From: Pseudescherichia sp039594205
Lineage (GTDB): Bacteria; Pseudomonadota; Gammaproteobacteria; Enterobacterales; Enterobacteriaceae
Assembly (NCBI GenBank): GCA_039594205.1
Contig: JBCNNW010000046.1
Coordinates: 1 to 6,756 of the forward strand
DNA: 6,756 nucleotides
Direction: 5' to 3'
Shown here: positions 1 through 5,819 of the stretch, piece by piece
Position numbering within the stretch: the first letter of the stretch is position 1
How the letters are laid out: every line of letters begins with the position of its first letter
Position numbers and translations under genes: made by a program
Notes under the pieces: model-generated
Databases searched by the model: none
The model's input: only the letters and a program-made list of their open reading frames with translations
Told to the model about the DNA's origin: nothing

Positions 1-1
1 G

Positions 2-259
2 ACGGTCCGGGCAGACACATCGGAGGCGATCACCAGCAACGTGATAACCACGATGAACATCATCCGTGACATCTCACAGGCTACCCAGAATGCAAAGAAC
101 GAACTGGCCAAAAAAGGCGAGACGCGCATTGTCTACATCAGGCAGGCGCTTGAAGGCGATCCGTGCGCTAACCAGCTTGTTCCTTCTGCCGCTGCTGACA
201 GCATGCGGGAATACGCAGACAGTTTACGTTCCGGCCCCGGTGGTTCCGATAAGCCCTGA
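2..259 (+). CDS. Rz: Rz-like inner-membrane spanin (i-spanin), 5' end missing
   Basis: This is the C-terminal part of an Rz-type spanin. The reading frame is open from the left edge, so the start codon and the N-terminal membrane anchor lie outside the window; the in-frame GTG at 41 is probably not the start. The visible 85 residues form a polar, probably helical periplasmic segment followed by a DPCANQLVP motif and a short Gly/Pro-rich tail. The Asp-Pro-Cys motif near the end is common in enterobacterial phage Rz proteins. In the family, Rz sits in the inner membrane and binds the Rz1 lipoprotein across the periplasm to fuse the two membranes after endolysin has acted. The assignment rests on this C-terminal pattern and on the Rz1 gene embedded in another frame, which is the classic Rz/Rz1 arrangement. 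The family is secure; the exact Rz subfamily is not. Confidence 0.85.
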   Translation, partial: TVRADTSEAITSNVITTMNIIRDISQATQNAKNELAKKGETRIVYIRQALEGDPCANQLVPSAAADSMREYADSLRSGPGGSDKP

Positions 260-419
260 CCTGACAGCAGACACGCCGATACCCGGAATGGCGATTCCGT
301 TCACTTGGCAGGCAAGTCTGGAGTTAAACGCTCAGCTCTATACGGCGCTGGGGCAGTGCAATCTGGATAAGGCGGGGATTCGGGAAATAGAACACTCGCG
401 TAATACCAATTTTAAATGA
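90..419 (+). CDS. Rz1: Rz1-like outer-membrane lipoprotein spanin (o-spanin)
   Basis: The gene starts inside Rz in the +1 frame and continues 160 bases past the Rz stop. From the ATG at 90 it encodes 109 residues: a basic n-region (several Lys/Arg), a hydrophobic stretch (ALTSLFLLPL) and a lipobox LLTAC with the cysteine at residue 39 (codon 204-206). This predicts signal peptidase II cleavage and lipid attachment. The mature part begins GNTQTVYVPAPVVP, proline-rich as is usual for Rz1, and continues through a TWQASLELNAQL segment with a second Cys and a helical end. In the family the lipoprotein sits in the inner leaflet of the outer membrane and pairs with Rz. The start is uncertain: GTG at 66 and TTG at 129 are in frame. 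ATG 90 has a weak AGG nine bases upstream and was preferred. TTG 129 would give a more typical short signal peptide. Confidence 0.87.
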   Translation: MQRTNWPKKARRALSTSGRRLKAIRALTSLFLLPLLTACGNTQTVYVPAPVVPISPDLTADTPIPGMAIPFTWQASLELNAQLYTALGQCNLDKAGIREIEHSRNTNFK

Positions 420-425
420 AGGGAC

Positions 426-453
426 TTGCTAACAGTAGCCGTTTCGTTATTAT
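426..453 (+). promoter_or_regulatory. Candidate sigma70 promoter for the noncoding RNA
   Basis: A -35-like TTGCTA (426-431, 4 of 6 consensus bases) is followed after 16 bp by a -10-like TATTAT (448-453, 5 of 6). The start point would fall near G460. It lies just after the Rz1 stop codon (417-419) and points into the gene-free interval. The predicted start coincides with the 5' end of the paired region described for the RNA, which supports the call. A TTTCG/CGAAA hairpin (442-446/454-458) overlaps the -10 box; this may be chance. No experimental support is visible here. The -35 match is modest, so the RNA could instead be processed from the late transcript. Confidence 0.45.
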
Positions 454-459
454 CGAAAT

Positions 460-829
460 GTTAACCCACGGAAAGTTCAAGGAGGTCTTTTTGACCCAGT
501 TTTTGGACTTCCCCTTAAGCAACCGTTGATCTCGACGTCAGGGTTCCTGAGCCAGGGGTAACAGCAATCGAAGGGCTAGTGAGCAGGGAGAATATCCGGG
601 ATGGGCGACCATCTTGAGAGCTTTACCACCCGCGTCTGGGACGTTGGAGTCTCCCGCCATTCGGGTCGAGCCGTTTGGTTAATGCATGAAGAGCCAAGGG
701 GCTCAGGTGACGTTGGCGTGTTAGAACCCCATGCTGGCCATGGTGTCAGTCGGGATACTCGAACACGACAGTAATTCGCGTTAACTTGGTCTGCCTTTCA
801 CCTAAAAGCCGCCTTCGGGCGGTTTTTTT
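460..829 (+). ncRNA. Putative large structured noncoding RNA of unknown family (about 370 nt)
   Basis: The interval has no good protein gene but unusually strong pairing potential. Helices read by eye: 470-482 with 501-512 (twelve pairs, one bulge at 474, three G-U), capped by GGTC-TTTTT-GACC (484-496). A long-range helix of 532-540 with 708-716 (nine pairs, two G-U) continues as 546-553 with 700-707 (eight perfect pairs), with only 541-545 bulged. CGTGTT 717-722 pairs with AACACG 762-767 and abuts that helix directly. Inside the big loop are 597-604 with 609-616 (GCGA tetraloop), 628-632 with 662-666, and 674-680 with 692-698. CCATG 729-733 pairs with CATGG 739-743. GTTAAC at 460-465 and 780-785 could close the whole fold. 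It ends in an intrinsic terminator and has a candidate promoter. It does not look like tmRNA, RNase P RNA or a self-splicing intron. Function is unknown; a role in lysogen or host regulation, or in packaging, is only speculation. Confidence 0.6.
804..829 (+). terminator. Rho-independent terminator
   Basis: CCGCC (809-813), a TTCG loop (814-817) and GGCGG (818-822) form a perfect five-pair GC stem with a very stable UUCG tetraloop closed by C-G. A run of seven T (823-829) follows. An A-run at 804-807 can extend the stem into the T-run. The A-run also gives some terminator potential on the other strand. It ends the proposed RNA and separates the lysis genes from the head operon. Late transcripts meant to express the head genes would have to read through it, for example by a Q-type antiterminated polymerase (inference from lambdoid phages). 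Confidence 0.92.
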
Positions 830-832
830 GTT

Positions 833-864
833 GCCATCACCATGGGTTGACCCATCGTAATGGC
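833..864 (+). repeat. Nested, centrally symmetric inverted repeat upstream of the head operon
   Basis: Inner arms ATGGGT (842-847) and ACCCAT (850-855) are separated by TG. Outer arms GCCAT (833-837) and ATGGC (860-864) flank them with four-base spacers on each side. The 32-bp element is therefore symmetric about 848/849. It lies between the terminator and the first head gene, 34 bases upstream of that gene's start codon. A dimeric protein could bind it, for example a terminase small subunit at a cos/pac-type site, or it could form an RNA hairpin in the leader. Neither role is shown by the sequence. The rest of the short gap to 884 shows nothing further. Confidence 0.5.
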
Positions 865-897
865 GATACCCTCAAATAGCGGATAAAGAGGCTCTCA

Positions 898-1116
898 ATG
901 TCCGACATCTACCAAATCACGTTAACCACCCAAACCGGCGAAACCTTCACGGGCAAGATGTCACGACGTCAGCCTGAACTGGTTAACGGCTTTGTGCCGC
1001 TGGCGACGGAAACGGGACAGTGGCTGTATTTCGCTCCTGCCGACGTTAAGCGCGTGGAGTTCACGCCAGTAACGGCAGAGCAGACCGAACAGCCAGCAGA
1101 ACAAACAACGGAGTAA
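898..1116 (+). CDS. Small acidic protein of unknown function encoded upstream of the terminase
   Basis: This 72-residue protein starts at ATG 898 after a good ribosome binding site, AAAGAGG (885-891), six bases upstream. It begins MSDIYQITLTTQTGETFTGKM, an alternating polar/hydrophobic pattern typical of beta strands. A central region follows (LVNGFVPLATETGQWLYFAPADVKRVEFTP) that also looks like beta strands. The last 16 residues are a Glu/Gln/Thr-rich, probably disordered tail. It has no signal peptide, membrane segment or cysteine. Its stop codon lies three bases before the terS start codon, and the GGAG that serves terS overlaps its end, so the two are translationally close. Position suggests a packaging-related or late accessory role. 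I do not recognise the family and assign no function. Confidence 0.8.
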   Translation: MSDIYQITLTTQTGETFTGKMSRRQPELVNGFVPLATETGQWLYFAPADVKRVEFTPVTAEQTEQPAEQTTE

Positions 1117-1119
1117 CGA

Positions 1120-1722
1120 ATGAGCAAACCGGACTGGGAGGCCATCGAGACGGCGTACCGGGCCGGAGTGATGTCCCTCCGAGAAATAGCATCACAGCAC
1201 GGTATCAGCGAAGGCGCTATCCGTAAGCGAGCCAAGCGTGACGATTGGTCGCGTGACCTGAATGCGAAGGTGAAAGAACGCGCTGACGATCTGGTACGCA
1301 AAGCCGAGGTACGCAAACAGGTACGCAGTGAAGTCACATTTAACGAACGCGTACTCATCGAAGCGACGGCTGAGGTAATTGCCAACGTCCGCATGGAGCA
1401 TCGCGGCGATATCAAGCGCGCCCGGCAGATAACCAACGCTCTGTTTGATGAGTTGGGCGCGGAGTGCGCAGACGTGGCCGCACTGGAGAAGCTCGGAGAG
1501 TTGATGTTCGACCCTGACGATAAGGGCCAGGACAAGCTCAATGAGATTTACCACAAGGTCATCAGCATGCCGGAGCGCGTTAAGTCGGTTAAGGCACTGA
1601 GCGACGCGCTGAAGAATCTGATCGGGCTTGAGCGCCAGGCCTACGACATCGACGGGCCGGAAGGCGACAACTCTGTTAAGCAACTGTCTGACCTGATGGA
1701 TTCACTGTCTCAGGGGGCTTAA
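1120..1722 (+). CDS. terS: Terminase small subunit (DNA recognition)
   Basis: This 200-residue protein probably binds the packaging start site and directs TerL to cut. Residues 5-45 form a helix-turn-helix of the type seen in many phage small terminases: AYRAGVMSLREIASQHGIS, followed by a recognition helix with GAIRKRAKRDDW. Residues 48-75 are charged and helical. The rest is mainly helical and likely used for oligomer formation and contact with TerL. The segment LIGLERQAYDIDG (167-179) is a typical C-terminal signature of this TerS group. The ATG at 1120 has GGAG (1110-1113) six bases upstream. The stop overlaps the terL start as TAATG, which implies translational coupling. In headful phages the pac site often lies inside this gene, but none is recognisable here. 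The assignment combines the HTH, the size and the position directly before TerL. Confidence 0.88.
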   Translation: MSKPDWEAIETAYRAGVMSLREIASQHGISEGAIRKRAKRDDWSRDLNAKVKERADDLVRKAEVRKQVRSEVTFNERVLIEATAEVIANVRMEHRGDIKRARQITNALFDELGAECADVAALEKLGELMFDPDDKGQDKLNEIYHKVISMPERVKSVKALSDALKNLIGLERQAYDIDGPEGDNSVKQLSDLMDSLSQGA

Positions 1723-3194
1723 TGAAACCTGAGCACCTGAAGCTGCTGTTCGACAAAGACTGGCGGCTGAACAACCTTTACTGGATCACCGACAAAGAGG
1801 GAAAGCCTACGCGCTTCAGGATGACGCCTGAGCAGCGGGAATACTTTGAGGGGATCCACACACGCAACATCATCCTGAAGGCTCGCCAGCTCGGTTTCAC
1901 AACTGAGGTGTGCATCATCCAGCTCGATGCGGCCCTGTTCGAGTCAGCGAAGTGCGCGCTGATTGCCCATACGCTGAATGATGCAAAGCGCCTGTTTCGC
2001 GAAAAGGTGAAGTACGCGTACGACAAGCTACCGGCAGAGATAAAGGCTGCTAACCCGGCCAGTAACGACTCTTCTGGCGAGCTCGTCTTTAAGAAGGGCG
2101 GCTCGTTATACGTCAGCACGTCGTTTCGTGGCGGTACGCTGCGTTACCTGCACGTTTCTGAGTTCGGAAAGATATGCGCCAAGTATCCTGACAAAGCCCG
2201 TGAGATCGTCACTGGTGCGTTTGAGGCGGTATCGACTGGATGCTTCGCTACTATCGAGAGCACGGCAGAGGGCCGGGCGGGGTACTTCTTCGATTACTGC
2301 CAGACGGCAGAGAGAGCGTTGCTGCAGGGCAAGCCCTTATCCGCGCTGGACTGGAAGTTTTTCTTCTTCTCCTGGTGGAGGAATCCGCAGTACGCAATCG
2401 ACCCGGTCGAGTCTCTGCCGGTGCGCCTGCTTGAGTATTTCGCTGAAATGGCGGCGAAGCACGGCGTAGTCGTCAATGAGCGCCAGAAAGCTTGGTACTA
2501 CGCCAAAGAGAAAACGCTAGGCGACGACATGAAGCGCGAATACCCGACCATTCCGGCCGAGGCGTTCCAGCAATCTGTCGAGGGCGCGTACTACGCGAAG
2601 CAGTTCCGCTGGCTCTACACCAACAAGCGGATCGGCCAAATCCCGGATAACTCACACCTGCCGGTGCACACGTTCTGGGATATCGGTGTTGGCGACTCCA
2701 CGGCGATCTGGTTCGTTCGCGAGGTAGGCAATGAGTTCCACATCATCGACTACTACGAAAACTCCGGTGAGGGCCTGAGGCACTACATGAAGGTGCTGAA
2801 GGATAGGGGCTATGAATACGGCGAGCACTGGGGTCCGCACGACATCGAAAACCGCGAGTTTGCCGCTGATGCGAAGTCACGCAAAGAGCTGGCGCGCGAG
2901 GGTTACGAGATTGACGGTCAGATGTACTCCCTGAATTTCAAAGTTGTGCCGAAAGCCGGCATTGATACTGGTATCGAGTCGGCCCGTGAAATCCTCAAGT
3001 CCTGCGTGTTTGATGAAGAGAAGTGTGTTGTTGGCATCTCTCACCTCGAAGCCTACCGCAAGGAGTGGGATGACAAGCGTGGCTGCTGGAAAGATAAACC
3101 GCTTCATGACTTCACATCGCACGGCGCTGACAGCTTCCGTTATTTCGCAGTAGCGAAGAATAACCGCAAACAGGTCGGCACAGTATTCTTCTAA
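1722..3194 (+). CDS. terL: Terminase large subunit (packaging ATPase and nuclease)
   Basis: This 490-residue protein is the DNA packaging motor and headful or cos nuclease. N-terminal ATPase: a Walker A-like loop KARQLGFTT (53-61), a variant without the usual GKT/S; a hydrophobic strand ending in an acidic Walker B-like site, LRYLHVSEFGK (140-150), with Glu147 as candidate catalytic base; and a coupling motif ATIESTAEG (176-184). C-terminal RNase H-like nuclease: WDIGVGDSTAIW (319-330) with Asp320, the IIDYYE strand (Asp343), GPHDIENRE (371-379) with Asp374, and HGADSFRY (467-474) with Asp470 as the last acidic ligand. The family normally coordinates two metal ions with such aspartates. Length is normal and the gene looks intact. 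The ATG overlaps the terS stop by one base (TAATG), so the genes are probably coupled. Confidence 0.95.
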   Translation: MKPEHLKLLFDKDWRLNNLYWITDKEGKPTRFRMTPEQREYFEGIHTRNIILKARQLGFTTEVCIIQLDAALFESAKCALIAHTLNDAKRLFREKVKYAYDKLPAEIKAANPASNDSSGELVFKKGGSLYVSTSFRGGTLRYLHVSEFGKICAKYPDKAREIVTGAFEAVSTGCFATIESTAEGRAGYFFDYCQTAERALLQGKPLSALDWKFFFFSWWRNPQYAIDPVESLPVRLLEYFAEMAAKHGVVVNERQKAWYYAKEKTLGDDMKREYPTIPAEAFQQSVEGAYYAKQFRWLYTNKRIGQIPDNSHLPVHTFWDIGVGDSTAIWFVREVGNEFHIIDYYENSGEGLRHYMKVLKDRGYEYGEHWGPHDIENREFAADAKSRKELAREGYEIDGQMYSLNFKVVPKAGIDTGIESAREILKSCVFDEEKCVVGISHLEAYRKEWDDKRGCWKDKPLHDFTSHGADSFRYFAVAKNNRKQVGTVFF

Positions 3195-3198
3195 GGAG
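3193..3198 (+). promoter_or_regulatory. Ribosome binding site supporting the portal GTG start
   Basis: AAGGAG lies eight bases before the GTG at 3207 and overlaps the terL stop codon (TAA, 3192-3194). This is the reason for accepting the non-ATG start of the portal gene. It also places portal translation directly after that of terL. Confidence 0.8.
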
Positions 3199-3206
3199 CA
3201 TCGCCA

Positions 3207-4676
3207 GTGAGCGAACAAGATAACGGCCTTCAACTGGCTGTGAACAACCTCGCCACTGAAATGCGGCGAGCGAACTACCTCAATGCCATCGGCATCGGTG
3301 GCGGCAACACGAAGCGACCGACGCTTTACCAGGAATTTGGCTACCCGCGCACGATCACTTTCAAAGACTTCTACAATATGTACCGCCGCAACGCCGCTGG
3401 CTTCGCTGTGGTGCATCGCCTGCTGGAAGGTTGCTGGCAGGACTATCCGGTCATTGTTGACGGCGATGAAGCGCAGGAAGCGGAGAAAACAAACGCCTGG
3501 GAAAAGAAAGTCACCAAGTTCATGAAGAAGCTGTGGCCGAAGGTGAAGGATGCCGATCGCCGCAATATGGTTGGGCGCTACTCAGCGCTTCTGCTGCAGG
3601 TCAAAGACAATCGGAACTGGGATCAGGAAGTCGACACTGCTTTAGTAAAACGACTCGGCGAGTCAGCGCTGGTAAAACTTATCCCGGTGTGGGAGCCGCA
3701 GTTAACCGTCGCCGAATGGGATAACGACCGTCAGTCAGAAACGTTCGGCCAGCCGAAGATGTTCAACTTCAACGAGCAGCCGGTCGGTGATGAGCCTTTT
3801 ATCGGTCCGATGCGCGGAGAACCGGTACACCCGAGCCGCGTTATCTTGTTCTGTGAAGGTTCTGAAGACGACAACGTGCTGTCCGGCATACCGCTGCTGG
3901 AGGCTGGTTTCAACAAAGGCCTCGATATCGAGAAGATTTCCGGCGGTGGCGCAGAGGGCTTCCTGAAGAACGCCAGCCGTCAGATTGCCGTCGAATTCAG
4001 TAAAGAAACCGATATGAATACGCTGGCTGACCAGGCTAAGAAGGCTGGCTATGCTGATCTCGGCGAAGCGATGGGTGATAAGGTCAACAAGCTGAACCGT
4101 GGTACTGATGCGGCCGCCGTAATGCAGGCTGGTCAGATGCGTGTTTTAAGCGTTACGCCTGGCGACCCTGGACCGACGTGGGAAGTCACCGCGAACGAAC
4201 TGGCAGCCTCAGTGCAGATCCCGTTCACCATCCTGTTCGGTCAGCAGACCGGGCGACTGGCGAGCGATGAGGATAAAACGGACTGGGCTATCCGACGTAA
4301 CACGCGGCGTAATGGCTTCCTGACAGACCGGATCACTACACTGCTGGAGCGCTTCTGGACGCTTGGGATTATCGACCCACCGACCAAAGGCGAGGTCACC
4401 ATCTCGTGGAGTGACCTGCTGGCGCCAGGCGAGAAAGAGAAGATCGAGAACGCATCCAAGCTGGCCGACATTGTGCAGAAAACCACTGGCTTCTATGGCG
4501 GTGAGCCGCCGATTACAGCCAATGAGCTACGCGAAGTTGTTGGGCTTGACCCGCAGCCTGAGCCGAAAGAACCACCGAAACCGGATGAGAAGGTGACTAC
4601 CGATGATCCACTGGCCGATGACACCAGAACAGACGGCAAAGGTGGGGCTGCCGATAGTTCCGCGCAGCAAGGTTGA
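3207..4676 (+). CDS. Portal protein, DUF1073 / Acb1-like family
   Basis: This 489-residue protein forms the dodecameric ring at the unique head vertex through which DNA enters and leaves. It starts at GTG 3207. Features matching the DUF1073 portal family are an N-terminal segment YQEFGYPRTITFKDFYNMYRR (41-61) followed by AAGFAVVHRLLEGCWQDYP, a central IPVWEPQLTVAEWD (a wing-like beta region), VHPSRVILFCEG, and an internal region with TPGDPGPTWEVTANELAASVQIP and TILFGQQTGRLAS. The last 40 residues or so are rich in Pro, Lys, Asp and Gly and look disordered. Databases often label this family 'anti-CBASS Acb1 family' because of relatives carrying an Acb1 phosphoesterase. I see no pair of HxT/S motifs here, so an anti-CBASS function should not be inferred. 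The gene follows terL and its 3' end overlaps the MuF gene by 74 nt. Confidence 0.9.
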   Translation: MSEQDNGLQLAVNNLATEMRRANYLNAIGIGGGNTKRPTLYQEFGYPRTITFKDFYNMYRRNAAGFAVVHRLLEGCWQDYPVIVDGDEAQEAEKTNAWEKKVTKFMKKLWPKVKDADRRNMVGRYSALLLQVKDNRNWDQEVDTALVKRLGESALVKLIPVWEPQLTVAEWDNDRQSETFGQPKMFNFNEQPVGDEPFIGPMRGEPVHPSRVILFCEGSEDDNVLSGIPLLEAGFNKGLDIEKISGGGAEGFLKNASRQIAVEFSKETDMNTLADQAKKAGYADLGEAMGDKVNKLNRGTDAAAVMQAGQMRVLSVTPGDPGPTWEVTANELAASVQIPFTILFGQQTGRLASDEDKTDWAIRRNTRRNGFLTDRITTLLERFWTLGIIDPPTKGEVTISWSDLLAPGEKEKIENASKLADIVQKTTGFYGGEPPITANELREVVGLDPQPEPKEPPKPDEKVTTDDPLADDTRTDGKGGAADSSAQQG

Positions 4677-5610
4677 CCCGACCCGATCGGCAAAGCAGGT
4701 AACAGCGATGTACCGGGATATCGAAGAGCGGTATCTCGGCATCAAGCGCGCGCTGAAAGCTCTGTTTGACCAGCGCCTGACCGGTAGAGAGCGCGAGGTA
4801 AACAGCCATAACTGGCACTTCCTTTGCCACGACAACGGCGCGGACATGCGGCTCTACCAGGTGAACGCTGGTAAGTTCATCTACGACATGTCGGCGCAGG
4901 AACTGGCTGACCTGCTTGGGGCGGTGCAGGGCATTCTCGACGATTACCTGCTGGATGGCGGTGAGCAAAATCTCTGGGCGATGGATTACGTCGTCGCAGA
5001 AGCGCAGCGCGGCACGCTGGAGGCATTCAATAACCTCTCGCAGCAGTCGCAGGTTTATGCCAGCCAGACGACGCTCCAGCAGCTTTTAAGCAGCCCCGGT
5101 CACCTTAATCAGGTGGCGGCTGCCAGGCTGACAACGTTCAGTGACTGGAAGGTCATCAGCGACACCGCCCGCGGCGATTTAACCAATATCATTACCGATG
5201 CGGTGGCGCGGGGCGTAAACCCGAGGGAAACCGCCAGCGTTATCAGCAAGCGCCTCGATGTGTCCATGTCGAAGGCGAAGACCATCGCTCAGACTGAGCA
5301 GGTCGGCGCGCTGCGGCAGGCGCAATGGAACGAAACGGACTGGGCCGCTGACCGGCTGGGGCTGAATACCGGCTTGCTGTGGCTGTCAGCGCTAAAGCCA
5401 ACGACGCGCACCTGGCACGCCAGTCGTCACGGCAAGGTCTACACCACGGAAGAGGTGCGCGATTTCTACGCTGAGAACGGCAACCGGTACAACTGCTATT
5501 GCAGCCAGATACCTGCGCTGCTCAACGACGACGGCAGCATATTCAACGAAGGGCTGGCGGATAAGCTGAAGAAAGAGCGTCAGCAATGGACAGTCAAGGA
5601 GGCCGCGTGA
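4603..5610 (+). CDS. MuF-like minor head (head morphogenesis) protein
   Basis: This protein of up to 335 residues contains the MuF (SPP1 gp7/Mu gpF) domain in its C-terminal third: W260 in LLWLSALKPTTRTWHASRHG, then VYTTEEVRDFYAENGNRYNCYC with His272, His276, Cys298 and Cys300. Residues before it (about 25-250) are mostly helical. The segment VNSHNWHFLCHDNGADMRLYQV (66-87) sits in the N-terminal part. MuF proteins bind the portal and are packaged in small numbers inside the head, where they help assembly and DNA entry. The chain ends about 35 residues after the Cys motif, so no C-terminal toxin domain is attached. ATG 4603 has AAGG nine bases upstream (4590-4593). ATG 4618 (starting MTPEQTAKVG) is an alternative with no clear ribosome binding site. 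The start lies inside the portal gene and the stop overlaps the next gene's GTG. Confidence 0.9.
   Translation: MIHWPMTPEQTAKVGLPIVPRSKVDPTRSAKQVTAMYRDIEERYLGIKRALKALFDQRLTGREREVNSHNWHFLCHDNGADMRLYQVNAGKFIYDMSAQELADLLGAVQGILDDYLLDGGEQNLWAMDYVVAEAQRGTLEAFNNLSQQSQVYASQTTLQQLLSSPGHLNQVAAARLTTFSDWKVISDTARGDLTNIITDAVARGVNPRETASVISKRLDVSMSKAKTIAQTEQVGALRQAQWNETDWAADRLGLNTGLLWLSALKPTTRTWHASRHGKVYTTEEVRDFYAENGNRYNCYCSQIPALLNDDGSIFNEGLADKLKKERQQWTVKEAA
5596..5602 (+). promoter_or_regulatory. Strong ribosome binding site for the small gene at 5607
   Basis: AAGGAGG at 5596-5602 lies four bases before GTG 5607. It is the best Shine-Dalgarno match nearby and favours GTG 5607 over the upstream in-frame ATG 5586, which has only a weak purine stretch. 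The GTG overlaps the MuF stop as GTGA, a common arrangement for coupled phage genes. Confidence 0.65.
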
Positions 5611-5783
5611 TTTATCCAGGTGATACCGCCAATGCAGTGGAGATATTGAACATCCACTACTCATTCGCAGAAACCATATGCCGCCCAAGAGAAAGGCTCA
5701 AGGCAATTGCTCAGGGTCTGATAGTCCATGACAGGATGCTAGCCGATTGGGACGTAAACAGGAAAAGCGACGAGTATCGCTGA
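5607..5783 (+). CDS. Small protein of unknown function between the MuF and DUF2213 genes
   Basis: This is a 58-residue protein read from GTG 5607, or 65 residues if ATG 5586 is used. It is mixed charged and probably helical: NAVEILNIHYSFAETICRPRERL, then KAIAQGLIVHDRMLADWDVNRK. It has one cysteine and no signal peptide or membrane segment. I do not recognise a family. Codon use differs from its neighbours: four of its six arginines are AGA or AGG, and it has three ATA isoleucine codons and one CTA leucine codon, whereas the flanking head genes favour CGC/CGT, ATC/ATT and CTG. That pattern suggests a later insertion into the operon or a gene kept at low translation. The frame is intact and the start overlaps the MuF stop, so it is probably a real gene. 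Confidence 0.68.
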   Translation: MIYPGDTANAVEILNIHYSFAETICRPRERLKAIAQGLIVHDRMLADWDVNRKSDEYR

Positions 5784-5819
5784 AGAGTAACACCGAAACT
5801 ACACCAATGAGGACCCAGC

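Noticed and set aside
420..840. tRNA, tmRNA, RNase P RNA, hammerhead ribozyme or self-splicing intron in the gap
   Set aside because: I found no tRNA-like T-arm, no tmRNA or RNase P core sequences, no CTGATGA/GAAA hammerhead core and no intron core elements.
848..876. Promoter suggested by TTGACC (848-853) before the head operon
   Set aside because: The -35 match is good, but no acceptable -10 box lies 15-19 bp downstream. The TTGACC is part of the symmetric repeat.
969..1541. 190-codon open frame on the - strand over the terS region
   Set aside because: It lies antisense to two well-supported + strand genes. Its Ser/Arg/Thr-rich composition is what the complement of normal coding sequence gives, and no family pattern is visible.
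2128..2469. 113-codon + strand frame inside terL
   Set aside because: It is a frame-shifted reading of the ATPase/nuclease linker, rich in Arg and Ser, with no independent start signal. TerL is intact in its own frame.
2877..3416. 179-codon open frame on the - strand across the terL/portal boundary
   Set aside because: It is antisense to the conserved nuclease end of TerL and the portal start, with no recognisable domain. The + strand reading explains the sequence.
3207..4676. Anti-CBASS (Acb1) activity in the portal protein
   Set aside because: The family name invites it, but the paired HxT/S motifs of a 2H phosphoesterase are absent and the whole length fits a portal.
5370..5610. Toxin domain fused to the MuF protein
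   Set aside because: Only about 35 residues follow the Cys motif of the MuF domain, too few for a toxin module.
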